From Desulfobacteraceae bacterium (GTDB lineage: Bacteria; Desulfobacterota; Desulfobacteria; Desulfobacterales; Desulfosalsimonadaceae): a stretch of DNA of 58,217 nt. The translations under genes and the position numbers were made by a program. Below are positions 24,180 to 31,993 of the stretch, piece after piece. Positions within the stretch are counted from its first letter, which is position 1; every line of letters begins with the position of its first letter. Location: positions 1-58,217 of the forward strand of contig JAIPES010000007.1 of NCBI GenBank assembly GCA_021737045.1, given 5' to 3'. The notes under the pieces were generated by a model, which did no database searches, was not told the origin of the DNA, and saw only the letters and a list, made by a program, of their open reading frames with translations.

Positions 24180-24408
24180 TGATATCTTCCATCCGGCATT
24201 GCCGGGCCAGGTCCATGAGGATGCCGGCTACCATGTCCTCGCAGCCCGGGGCCGTGTGCAGGGCCACATGCCCGGTTTTGCCGTTTATGGTTTCAAGCAC
24301 GGCAATGCCTTCATAGGCTTCAAATATAAACTTGAGAAAACAGATATCCCGGCGCTCGACTTTCAACTGCCGGGTTGTGGTGCGGTATATGCCGGGATTC
24401 GCTGTCAT
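24157..24408 (-). CDS. DUF4911-like small protein
   Basis: This 83-residue protein has the sequence ERRDICFLKFIFEAYEGIAVLETINGKTGHVALHTAPGCEDMVAGILMDLA. It matches my memory of DUF4911, a small family found mainly in Desulfobacterota, in which a strand ending in 'KFIxEAYEGxAxLxT' is followed by a Gly-Pro turn and a final helix. No catalytic motif is evident. It overlaps miaB and shares its direction, so co-expression with tRNA thiomethylation is likely. Function unknown. Confidence 0.7.
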   Translation of the reverse strand: MTANPGIYRTTTRQLKVERRDICFLKFIFEAYEGIAVLETINGKTGHVALHTAPGCEDMVAGILMDLARQCRMEDINEKQIQE

Positions 24409-24476
24409 TTGAAATCAATCATAACACTTGCGTTTTTCACTTTGCAATATAAAACCGGGTGCGTTATACCGGCGGC

Positions 24477-26216
24477 ATGGATAAAACATGGGTCATTGCA
24501 CAACCCGACCAGCGCCTGGTGGACCGGCTCTGCCGCCGGCTCGGGTGCCACCCGGTGACCGCCGCGGTGCTGGTCAACCGAAAAATGGATTCGGACGCAA
24601 AAGCCGCGCGGTTTTTAAACCCCTCCCTTGCCGACATTGAGTCCCTGTTTGCCTTAAAAGACCTGGATACGGCGGTACTGCGCCTTGCCGAAGCCGTTTG
24701 CGGCAACCAGTGCATCCTGGTATTCGGCGATTATGACGTGGACGGCATTACCGCCACCACCATCATGGTGGATTTTCTGGGCCGGGCCGGCGCGGACGTG
24801 CATTTTCACATCCCCCACAGAATAGACGAGGGATACGGTTTAAAGCCGGAACACATCGACGAGGTGGCCATGCCTTTGGGTGCGGACCTGATCGTGACCG
24901 TGGACTGCGGTTCTGCAGGCCGGCCGGCCGTGGCCCGGGCCGCTCAGGCCGGCATTGATGTTATTGTCACAGACCATCACGATATTGACGACATCCCGCC
25001 GGCATGTGCGGTGGTCAACCCCAAAAGAGGCGACTGCACTGCCGGCCTGGAGCACCTGGCCGGGGTGGGCGTGGCCTTTGCCCTGCTGCTGGGGCTTCGC
25101 AAGCTTTTGCGGGAAAAGGGATTTTTCAAAACAATCCCTGAGCCGAATTTAAAGGAAATCTGTGACCTGGTAGCCCTTGGCACCATTGCCGACATCGTGC
25201 CCCTGATCCATGAAAACCGGATTATTACAAAAATCGGCATGCAAAGCATCAACAACAGTCCGCGCCCCGGCATCCGGGCCCTTGTGGAGGTCTGCGGCAT
25301 CGCCAAGCCCGTCCTGGAAGCCGAGGACCTGGCTTTTCGCCTGGGCCCGCGCCTAAATGCCGCCGGCCGCATGGAACACGCCAGCATTGCCGTGGAACTG
25401 TTGACAACAAATGATGAAGAAAAGGCCGGTTCTCTTGCCCGACACGTCCATAACCTAAACACCGAGCGCCAGAATGTCGAGGCCCGGATTCTTCGCCGCA
25501 TTGAAATGTATCTGGAACAGTCGCCGCAAATCCTTGAGCAAAAGGCCCTGGTTCTGGCCGATGCAGACTGGCATCCCGGTGTGCTCGGCATTGTGGCCTC
25601 ACGGCTGGCAGACAAGTACTGCCGGCCGGTCGTGCTGTTTGCCGCAGGTGCGGATATGTTGAAGGGGTCAGCCAGAAGCCGGCCCGGCATTGATTTATAC
25701 GAGCATCTGTCCGCGTGTTCCGGGTATCTGGAAAACTTTGGCGGCCATGCCATGGCAGCCGGCCTTTCGGCCCGGCCCGGTCAGTTTCAGGATTTCTGCA
25801 CCCAATTTGCCTGCCGGATTCGCGACTGCTGCCCGGAATCGGCATTTGCCGCCCAACTGCCGGTGGACTGCGAGATCTCCTTTGATGCCCTTACTGAAAC
25901 CCTTGCAGATGAGCTCGCAGGCCTGGAGCCTTTCGGGGAGCAGAACCCGGAGCCGGTGTTTGCGGCAAAAGACGTGGAAGTGGTTTTCTCAAAGGTCATT
26001 GGCGGCCGGCACCTGCGGCTGATGCTGCGCCAACCCGAATCCAGGGCAAAAAAGACGTTGCCTGCAGTGTGGTTTAACATCGATTCCCAGCAGTCCCTGC
26101 CCCGGCATTTAAAATGGATCGCCTTCCGCCTTCGCTGGAATTATTACAACGGCAAAAAGGATCTGCAGCTGACCATCGAGGAAAGCGCTGAAACTCCGCA
26201 AATCGCCAACTCCTGA
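24477..26216 (+). CDS. recJ: single-stranded-DNA-specific exonuclease RecJ
   Basis: A 5'-3' ssDNA exonuclease of recombination and repair. ATG 24477 (GGCGGC just before, weak) is preferred to ATG 24459, giving 579 residues. The DHH phosphoesterase motifs are present: VFGDYDVDGITATTI near residue 85, VTVDCGS, and VTDHHDI near residue 166. The DHHA1 part has RSRPGIDLYEHL and FGGHAMAAGLS. A C-terminal OB-like domain follows (LPAVWFNI). Length and motif order are typical for bacterial RecJ. Confidence 0.96.
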   Translation: MDKTWVIAQPDQRLVDRLCRRLGCHPVTAAVLVNRKMDSDAKAARFLNPSLADIESLFALKDLDTAVLRLAEAVCGNQCILVFGDYDVDGITATTIMVDFLGRAGADVHFHIPHRIDEGYGLKPEHIDEVAMPLGADLIVTVDCGSAGRPAVARAAQAGIDVIVTDHHDIDDIPPACAVVNPKRGDCTAGLEHLAGVGVAFALLLGLRKLLREKGFFKTIPEPNLKEICDLVALGTIADIVPLIHENRIITKIGMQSINNSPRPGIRALVEVCGIAKPVLEAEDLAFRLGPRLNAAGRMEHASIAVELLTTNDEEKAGSLARHVHNLNTERQNVEARILRRIEMYLEQSPQILEQKALVLADADWHPGVLGIVASRLADKYCRPVVLFAAGADMLKGSARSRPGIDLYEHLSACSGYLENFGGHAMAAGLSARPGQFQDFCTQFACRIRDCCPESAFAAQLPVDCEISFDALTETLADELAGLEPFGEQNPEPVFAAKDVEVVFSKVIGGRHLRLMLRQPESRAKKTLPAVWFNIDSQQSLPRHLKWIAFRLRWNYYNGKKDLQLTIEESAETPQIANS

Positions 26217-26224
26217 GTTTTTTC

Positions 26225-26253
26225 TTGAAATCCAGCGGGTATGGCTTTATGAT
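26225..26253 (+). promoter_or_regulatory. promoter for 26300 and the MBL gene
   Basis: TTGAAA (26225-26230), a 17-nt spacer and TATGAT (26248-26253) form a good sigma70 promoter 47 nt before the ATG at 26300. It lies just after the recJ stop. Confidence 0.65.
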
Positions 26254-26299
26254 GCAAATCTATTGTTTTTTCAAAACCTCATAAAAAAGGGAATCGGTT

Positions 26300-26725
26300 A
26301 TGTCCAAACGATTTCGACCGGAGAACAGCGGGGAGTCGCGCCTGATTTCCCGCATTGAGACATCCAAGGAATATGAGCGGCGCCGGGCCATTCACGCCGT
26401 GGGGGAAGTGGTCGGGGCCCTTGCCAATGCCATTTCCGCAAAGCTTCTGGAAAACCGTCTGGTGGAGACCAACAACGCCCATGCGGTTCGCGAGCAAACA
26501 GAACACTGCCTGGAAAGGCTTTCGCGCGCAGATGACTTTGACATCGACTTCCAGATCGCCCCCATGCGCAACCTGGTGGCCAATCCCCACGTTGTAACCC
26601 TCTACATCACGGCCTTTGTAATTGAGCAGCTCATCAAGCACCCGGATATCATCGACATTTATGGCTCTGATGAAGAGATTTATGCCTGCATCCACCGCCA
26701 GGTGGTCCGCTACCTCATGACCTGA
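26300..26725 (+). CDS. conserved-looking protein of unknown function
   Basis: This 141-residue soluble helical protein starts MSKRFRPENSGESRLISRIETSKEYERRRAIHAVGEVVGALANAI and contains AHAVREQTEHCLERL and VTLYITAFVIEQLIKHPDIIDIYGSDEEIYACIHRQVVRYL. No motif I can name is present. Its stop overlaps the start of the downstream metallo-beta-lactamase-fold gene (TGATG), so they are translated together and may act together. The clear promoter upstream and codon use like its neighbours argue that it is a genuine gene. Confidence 0.75.
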   Translation: MSKRFRPENSGESRLISRIETSKEYERRRAIHAVGEVVGALANAISAKLLENRLVETNNAHAVREQTEHCLERLSRADDFDIDFQIAPMRNLVANPHVVTLYITAFVIEQLIKHPDIIDIYGSDEEIYACIHRQVVRYLMT

Positions 26726-27771
26726 TGCCGCCGCTTTTCAATCCCCGCCTGGTAAATGATCCGGCTGGAGACCCGGGCCTGTTTGTTCCGTTTTTTTATG
26801 AAAAACGGGCCCTGCTCATTGACGCAGGAGATCTTTCAGCCCTGTCTGCCAGAGATATCCTGAAAATCACCCACGTGTTTATCACCCATACGCACATGGA
26901 TCATTTTATCGGCTTTGACCGGATCCTGCGCATCTGCCTGGGCAGAAACAAGGTATTGCACACCTTTGGTCCGGAAGGATTTATCGAAAAAATGGCGGCA
27001 CGGCTTTCCGCCTACACCTGGAACCTGGTGGAAAACTACCAGAACCCGCTCCGGATCACCGCAACCGAGATCCGCAGAAATGAACTGGTCAGCTGCATCT
27101 TTGACTGCAGCAGCCGCTTTGTCCCGCAAAATTACGCCACCCGGCGTCTTCAATCCCGGACATTTCACACTGAACCTGCGTTTTCCGTGGATGCGGCCAT
27201 TTTGGATCATGATATTGAATGCATTGGATATGCGATAAAGGAACGGTTCAGCGTCAACATCCGCAAAGAAATACTGCAGGAAATGGGATTTGTGCCCGGC
27301 CCCTGGCTTTATGCGTTCAAGCAGACCTTGTATGCCGAATCCGACCCGGAAAGCCTGTTTGAAATCCCCCGGCAATACGCGCCAAAAAGCGCACAAACCC
27401 GATTTTCCCTCCGGGAGCTGACAGACCGGCTGGCCGTGGTCACAAAAGGACACAAGATCGCCTATATTACCGATGCGGCAGGCCATGAACAAAACACGGA
27501 AAAAATGATTTCTCTGGCCAGGGAGGCAGATCACTTGTTTGTTGAAGCCGCCTTTTTGGATGAAGACCGCGACCTTGCCCGGCGCAAAAAACATCTCACC
27601 GCGGCTGCGGCAGGCCGGATTGCCGCCCGGGCCGGGGCAAGGCGGTTTACCCTGTTTCACTTCTCCCCGCGCTACTCAGGAAACCGGGACCGGATCGATC
27701 AGGAGGCCAGAAATGCCTGGAAAACGGCCGGAACCGAAAATGTTTTCATCCCTCGGTTTCCATCTCGTTGA
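26725..27771 (+). CDS. RNase Z-like metallo-beta-lactamase-fold hydrolase
   Basis: The 348-residue protein has the zinc-binding motif HTHMDH (near residue 52) in FITHTHMDHFIGFDRILRI. It also has an aspartate/His segment AYITDAAGH near 250 and a late His in FTLFHFSPRYSG near 310, as in ElaC/RNase Z-type hydrolases. There is an unusually long central part (about 100-210) where tRNase Z would carry the exosite. Upstream it is coupled to the unknown gene at 26300; downstream it runs 26 nt into the convergent TetR gene. True tRNA 3' processing activity is possible but not certain. Confidence 0.8.
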   Translation: MPPLFNPRLVNDPAGDPGLFVPFFYEKRALLIDAGDLSALSARDILKITHVFITHTHMDHFIGFDRILRICLGRNKVLHTFGPEGFIEKMAARLSAYTWNLVENYQNPLRITATEIRRNELVSCIFDCSSRFVPQNYATRRLQSRTFHTEPAFSVDAAILDHDIECIGYAIKERFSVNIRKEILQEMGFVPGPWLYAFKQTLYAESDPESLFEIPRQYAPKSAQTRFSLRELTDRLAVVTKGHKIAYITDAAGHEQNTEKMISLAREADHLFVEAAFLDEDRDLARRKKHLTAAAAGRIAARAGARRFTLFHFSPRYSGNRDRIDQEARNAWKTAGTENVFIPRFPSR

Positions 27772-28363
27772 ACTCCCCCTGATGCAAGATCATCAGCGCC
27801 AGGCGGTGAATGGCCTTTCGTTTTTCTTCAGCAGTGCGGCCCGGATAGTTTCTGTAGGTCAGCACCACACCGGCCATGGACGCAAAGAAAGCCTGGGCGT
27901 TTAAGCGAAACTGATCCGAGCCCTCGGTCTGTTCCACCACCTTGGAAAACATCTTGAGAAAGTAGCGCTGGACGCTGTTGAACTTTTTCAGCGCCTGGGG
28001 GTTTAACTCCCCGCGGATCATGAAATGGACCATCATTTGGAAAGTGGCCTCATTTTCAACCAGATAATCCACCACGGCAATGGCCAGTTCCTCCATGTTG
28101 CCGCCGTTTTCCACACGATCCCTGAGCCGTTTTTCAATATTGTTGATGTCCCGGATCAGGGCTTCCACGAACAAATCATCCCGGCTCGGGAAATAACGGT
28201 ATATGGAAGCTGCCGAAACCCCGGCCTTTAATGCGATATCGCGCATTCCGATTTCATGAAAGGATTTTTCCTCAAACAACTCCATTGCCGCTTCAATAAT
28301 CAGACGCTTGCGGACTTCCCTTTCATCCTCTCGTAATTGCTCAAATGTTGATTTTTCGGGCAT
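27746..28363 (-). CDS. TetR-family transcriptional regulator
   Basis: The 205-residue protein has an N-terminal helix-turn-helix of TetR type: REVRKRLIIEAAMELFEEKSFHEIGMRDIALKAGVSAASIYRYFPSRDDLF (about residues 15-65). The C-terminal ligand domain is helical (VVDYLVENEATFQMMVHFMIRGELNPQALKKF). The local target is unknown: its neighbours are an RNase Z-like gene on the other strand and a broken HD-GYP gene. A perfect palindrome at 28432-28447 in its own upstream region is a natural autoregulatory site. Confidence 0.92.
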   Translation of the reverse strand: MPEKSTFEQLREDEREVRKRLIIEAAMELFEEKSFHEIGMRDIALKAGVSAASIYRYFPSRDDLFVEALIRDINNIEKRLRDRVENGGNMEELAIAVVDYLVENEATFQMMVHFMIRGELNPQALKKFNSVQRYFLKMFSKVVEQTEGSDQFRLNAQAFFASMAGVVLTYRNYPGRTAEEKRKAIHRLALMILHQGEFNEMETEG

Positions 28364-28431
28364 TTTTAACTTCCTTGAAATGTTTCAGATAACCGGTTTG
28401 AATAAAAAATCATGTTTTTATAATTATCATA

Positions 28432-28447
28432 GTTTATTAGAATAAAC
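28432..28447. promoter_or_regulatory. candidate TetR operator
   Basis: GTTTATT-AG-AATAAAC is a perfect 7-bp inverted repeat about 70 nt upstream of the TetR start. On the minus strand it overlaps a plausible -35/spacer (TTGTTT, 17 nt, TAATTA). Binding is inferred from position and symmetry. Confidence 0.5.
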
Positions 28448-28491
28448 AACGTTTTTTGCATTTCTTTTTCCATACCCGGGAATTTTTCCGG

Positions 28492-28743
28492 TTATGCGGG
28501 GGTTTCGTCGGGGTACGCCGCATTGATGGCGATGAATTCTTCCACGTGAGCCAGGAATAAATCCACCAGCTCGGGGGCAAACCGTTTTCCCCGCCCCTGG
28601 CGAATAAATTTGATCACCTGGTCAGTTTCCCATTTCTCCTTATAGATCCGCCAGTGGCTCAGGGAATCAAACACGTCGGCAAGGCCGACGATTCTTCCGA
28701 ACACTCTGTCCTTGTTAAAATCGTATCCGGCCATAAAGACCAT
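28492..28743 (-). pseudogene. C-terminal fragment of an HD-GYP domain protein
   Basis: The 83-residue open frame has VFGRIVGLADVFDSLSHWRIYKEKWETDQVIKFIRQGRGKRFAPELVDLFLAHVEEF. This corresponds to the last third of HD-GYP cyclic-di-GMP phosphodiesterases (the 'RIVxxxDVFDAL..R.YK.AW' and 'FxPxLVDxF' segments). The HD and GYP metal-binding motifs are absent, and a stop codon lies 18 nt upstream of the first ATG, beyond which a family A palindrome begins at 28789. It is best described as a decayed gene without catalytic capacity. Confidence 0.75.
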
Positions 28744-28788
28744 AAGCGGATTAATATATCACGAACAAAAAAATTTGCAACAAAAGTT

Positions 28789-28913
28789 GATGGCGCTGTA
28801 AACAGTTCAATATCTGCGTTACGCGCACTTTCTCAGAATTTCACGTACGGATAAGTACGCTGCATTCTTCGAAATTGCGCAAGCTTTGATCTTGAACTGT
28901 TTACAGCGCCATC
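28789..28913 (+). repeat. 125-nt palindromic element, family A, copy 3
   Basis: The outer arms differ from the other copies but remain perfectly complementary: GATGGCGCTGTAAACAGTTC on the left and GAACTGTTTACAGCGCCATC on the right. Both sides therefore changed together. The inner arm has one mismatch (GCGCACTTTC). Located between the HD-GYP remnant and the family B repeat. Confidence 0.88.
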
Positions 28914-28951
28914 TGAAATCAGACTTTTTACGAAGGCATCAAAGTTGATAA

Positions 28952-29044
28952 GCCTGTAAAAAGTCTTTTTTACAGGCAGTGTTAAGTGATTAAGTGTTAA
29001 GTAAAATCAAAAAGTTATTTATTGGTTGGCGATTATACCAGTTT
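28952..29044 (+). repeat. dispersed intergenic repeat, family B, copy 2
   Basis: It begins with the hairpin CCTGTAAAAA/TTTTTACAGG and continues with TTAAGTGATTAAGTGTTAAG, matching 9051-9155 apart from small gaps. It is bordered by fragments resembling family A ends (TTTTTACGAAGGCATC before, TTTTTACGATGCCATC after), so it may have inserted into or beside such an element. No gene is present in 28744-29095. Confidence 0.7.
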
Positions 29045-29095
29045 TCGGATTTTTTACGATGCCATCATAGTTGTGTCCGGACACGGCCTTTGCCT

Positions 29096-31993
29096 TTACC
29101 AGTTGACCGGAAGGCGGACGCGGTTGCCGGCCTTGTTTTCAAATACTAGATAGCCGTTTTCACGGCCGAACAAAAACAGGTCCCGGGTGATTTCCACATC
29201 CTTTTTGCAGTATGCGATGATCTCATCTACCCGGCCCTGCTTCCACCAGGCAAGGGCCTGCAGGCCGTCTCCGTTTTTCTGCGCCCCCAGGCTGACCCGG
29301 GCCAGATGATCCAGTGACAGGCGGTAGCCCAGTCGGGTGTGGACGTCTTCGAGGATGTCAAGAGTGGGGATTTGCTGCCAGGAAAAGGTCACATATCCGG
29401 AGAGCACAAGATAATCAAAACGCTTGATGTTAAAGCCCACCACCAGGTCCAGGCTGGTGATATGATCCATGAGTGCCGCGATTTCATGGTCCCGGTAGAC
29501 CGCAAAATTATCCTTTTGGGCGTCATAGAGCACTGCGCAGCTAACGCCCATTTTACCCGCCCGGGACCACCCGCCGACTTCTTCGGCGCTTTTCTGGGTT
29601 TCAATATCCAAAACGCCGTAGCGGCGGGTGTTGGCGTAAACCGATTGCGGGACTTTGGACCGACCGGAATCCGTGGTTATGACAGGGCCTGGAACCTTTT
29701 GTTCTCCGCCGTGATCGGAATTTTGCATTGACTTTTTCTCAATGAGCCTTTCAATGATGAATTGCGCCGCATCCTTGTCAATGGGGCGATTTCCTGATCC
29801 GCACTTGGGCGAATGCACGCATGCCGGACACCCGGATTCACATTCACAGTCTGAAATGGCTTTTAGCGTCTGTGTCATTAAATCCCCGGCACGGGCCCAG
29901 GCGCTTTTGCACAGGCCAATGCCGCCGGGAAAGGCGTCATAGACAAACACGGCCGCACTCTGCACCTGAGAATGAAACGGGGTGGAAATACCGGCCAGAT
30001 CATCGCGGTCACACAGCACCAGAAGCGGACATATGCCGATGGCCGCATGTTCCAGTGCGTGAATGCCGCCCATGAAATGCATTTCCGCGTTTTCAGTTTT
30101 TTCCTGGACTCCCGTTGGAATGGCAATCCAAAGCCCCTCTGTTTCAAACACCTGGGGCGGAAGATCCAGGGCCATGATATTGATCCGCTTCTGGTCCCGG
30201 ATCTGCCGGCGCTCATAGCCGGTCACCTGGTCTGTGACCCGGAGCCGGCCAAACCCCACCCAGGTGGAACCCAGGGATTTGCGGCTGTATTCCTCCAGGA
30301 TTTCGGTCTGCTTGCTTGCCTGTACCCGGGTGTAGTAGTTGGGGTTGGCCCGGGACACCGTGACGGTTTTTGTTTCCGGGTCCAGGCGGTCCACCCTGAA
30401 GCTGGTTCCCATGTGCAGGTACACGGCCCCGGGATGGGTTTCCCGAAAGGCCCTGAAACCGTCCACTTCGCCCATGTTTTCCCCGGTTTTACCGTCAATG
30501 ATGTTATACCGGCTGCCTGATCCCCGAAGGTCAATGTGGCGGTGGGGCTGCTTGCGGGCCGCGTAATACAGCCCCCCGGCCTCGGAGCGCAGCAGATCTC
30601 CCTTTTGCACAAGCCGGGCAAGGCTGTCTTTCACCCGGGTTTCGGGAAACACCGGATCATCTGCGGCCAGGGGCTTTTCAGCGGCCGCGCACACCAGATG
30701 CTTTTCCAGCAGCTCGGCGTTATCCGGGTTGACCATGGCGGACTCCGGGGCCATGTTGACCACGTCTGCCGCATGGCGCATGATATACTGATCCAGGGCG
30801 TCTTCTCCGGCGATCATGACAATGGCCGCATCCCGGCCGGATCTGCCCACCCGGCCCCCGCGCTGGCGGGTGGCCATGACGGTTCCGGGATAGCCCACGA
30901 GAATACACAAATCCAGATCACCGATATCGATTCCCAGTTCCAGGGCGCTTGTGGAAATCACGGCCAAAAGCTCGCCCGTGACCAGCTTCTGCTCGATTTG
31001 CCGGCGCTCCTCGGGCAGAAACCCGGCCCTGTAGGCGCTGATCCGGCCGGCATAGGCCCCTTTCTGACTTCCGGCCCACAGGGAGATCAGCTCTGTCATT
31101 TTTCTGGACTGGCAGTAGACAATGGTGCGAAGCTGCCGGTGCAGGGCGGCCTTGAGCAGCAAAATCGCGGTTCTCGCCGGACTGTCCACCGGATTGATAA
31201 ACACCAGGTGCCGTTTTCCCTCTGGCGCGCCGGCCTGTTCCACGGACCTGACATCCAGGCCGGTTAAAGCCGAGGCCAGATCCCCGGGATTGCCGATGGT
31301 CGCCGAACTGAACACGAATACGGGATCAGCCCCGTATTCCGCGCAGATCCGGCGGAACCGGCGCAGCACCTGGGCCATGTGGGAGCCCAGAATCCCGCGA
31401 TAGGTGTGAACCTCGTCGATGACCACAAACTGCAGTCCGGAAAGAAACCCGGCCCATTTCTCGTGATGGGCCAGAAATGTCAAATGCAGCATCTCCGGGT
31501 TGGTCATGATCACGTTGGGGGGATTTTCCCGGATTTTCTTGCGCCGCCAGGCTGTGGTATCCCCGTCATAAATGGCCGCAGTGGGTGAAAACCCGGCAAA
31601 GCCCCCGCTCATCTCCACAAACGTGCGCAGCTGGTCCTGGGCCAGGGCTTTTAACGGAAACAAATACAGGGCCCGGGTGTCTTTGTCCTGCAGGATGCGC
31701 TCGATGACCGGCAGGTTGTAGATCAGGGTCTTGCCGCTGGCCGTGGGCGTTGCCACCACAACATGGCCGCGGTTGCGGATCATGGAAATGGCTTCGTATT
31801 GATGACTGTAAAGGCTGTTTATGCCGACTTGCGACAGCAGGGCGGAAAGTTCCGGCTCTTTACCGGAATCGGCGAATCTGGCTTTTTTTTGCGCCAGACA
31901 TGTGTGATAGACCACCTGGCTGCCCAGGCGCACCGATGTTTTCAGCGACTCCACGTATTCATGGATGCCGCCCGATGGGCTAGGGTGTGACAT
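29096..31993 (-). CDS. MrfA/YprA-like helicase fused to YprB-like 3'-5' exonuclease domain
   Basis: This 965-residue protein has two parts. Residues 60-750 are a DExH helicase of the YprA/MrfA (Hrq1-like) group: ATPTASGKT (81-89), DEVH (193-196), SSATIGNP (229-236), RGGRVGRSGR (379-388), and a C-terminal zinc module with Cys at 716, 718, 722, 725 and 731. Residues 790-965 form an RNase H-fold exonuclease with D796-I-E798, D860 and Y928xxxD932, a DEDDy-like set. In Bacillus the two activities are separate proteins, MrfA and MrfB, that excise mitomycin-type DNA damage. It overlaps holA by 14 nt and ends the ileS operon. Confidence 0.88.
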   Translation of the reverse strand: MSHPSPSGGIHEYVESLKTSVRLGSQVVYHTCLAQKKARFADSGKEPELSALLSQVGINSLYSHQYEAISMIRNRGHVVVATPTASGKTLIYNLPVIERILQDKDTRALYLFPLKALAQDQLRTFVEMSGGFAGFSPTAAIYDGDTTAWRRKKIRENPPNVIMTNPEMLHLTFLAHHEKWAGFLSGLQFVVIDEVHTYRGILGSHMAQVLRRFRRICAEYGADPVFVFSSATIGNPGDLASALTGLDVRSVEQAGAPEGKRHLVFINPVDSPARTAILLLKAALHRQLRTIVYCQSRKMTELISLWAGSQKGAYAGRISAYRAGFLPEERRQIEQKLVTGELLAVISTSALELGIDIGDLDLCILVGYPGTVMATRQRGGRVGRSGRDAAIVMIAGEDALDQYIMRHAADVVNMAPESAMVNPDNAELLEKHLVCAAAEKPLAADDPVFPETRVKDSLARLVQKGDLLRSEAGGLYYAARKQPHRHIDLRGSGSRYNIIDGKTGENMGEVDGFRAFRETHPGAVYLHMGTSFRVDRLDPETKTVTVSRANPNYYTRVQASKQTEILEEYSRKSLGSTWVGFGRLRVTDQVTGYERRQIRDQKRINIMALDLPPQVFETEGLWIAIPTGVQEKTENAEMHFMGGIHALEHAAIGICPLLVLCDRDDLAGISTPFHSQVQSAAVFVYDAFPGGIGLCKSAWARAGDLMTQTLKAISDCECESGCPACVHSPKCGSGNRPIDKDAAQFIIERLIEKKSMQNSDHGGEQKVPGPVITTDSGRSKVPQSVYANTRRYGVLDIETQKSAEEVGGWSRAGKMGVSCAVLYDAQKDNFAVYRDHEIAALMDHITSLDLVVGFNIKRFDYLVLSGYVTFSWQQIPTLDILEDVHTRLGYRLSLDHLARVSLGAQKNGDGLQALAWWKQGRVDEIIAYCKKDVEITRDLFLFGRENGYLVFENKAGNRVRLPVNW

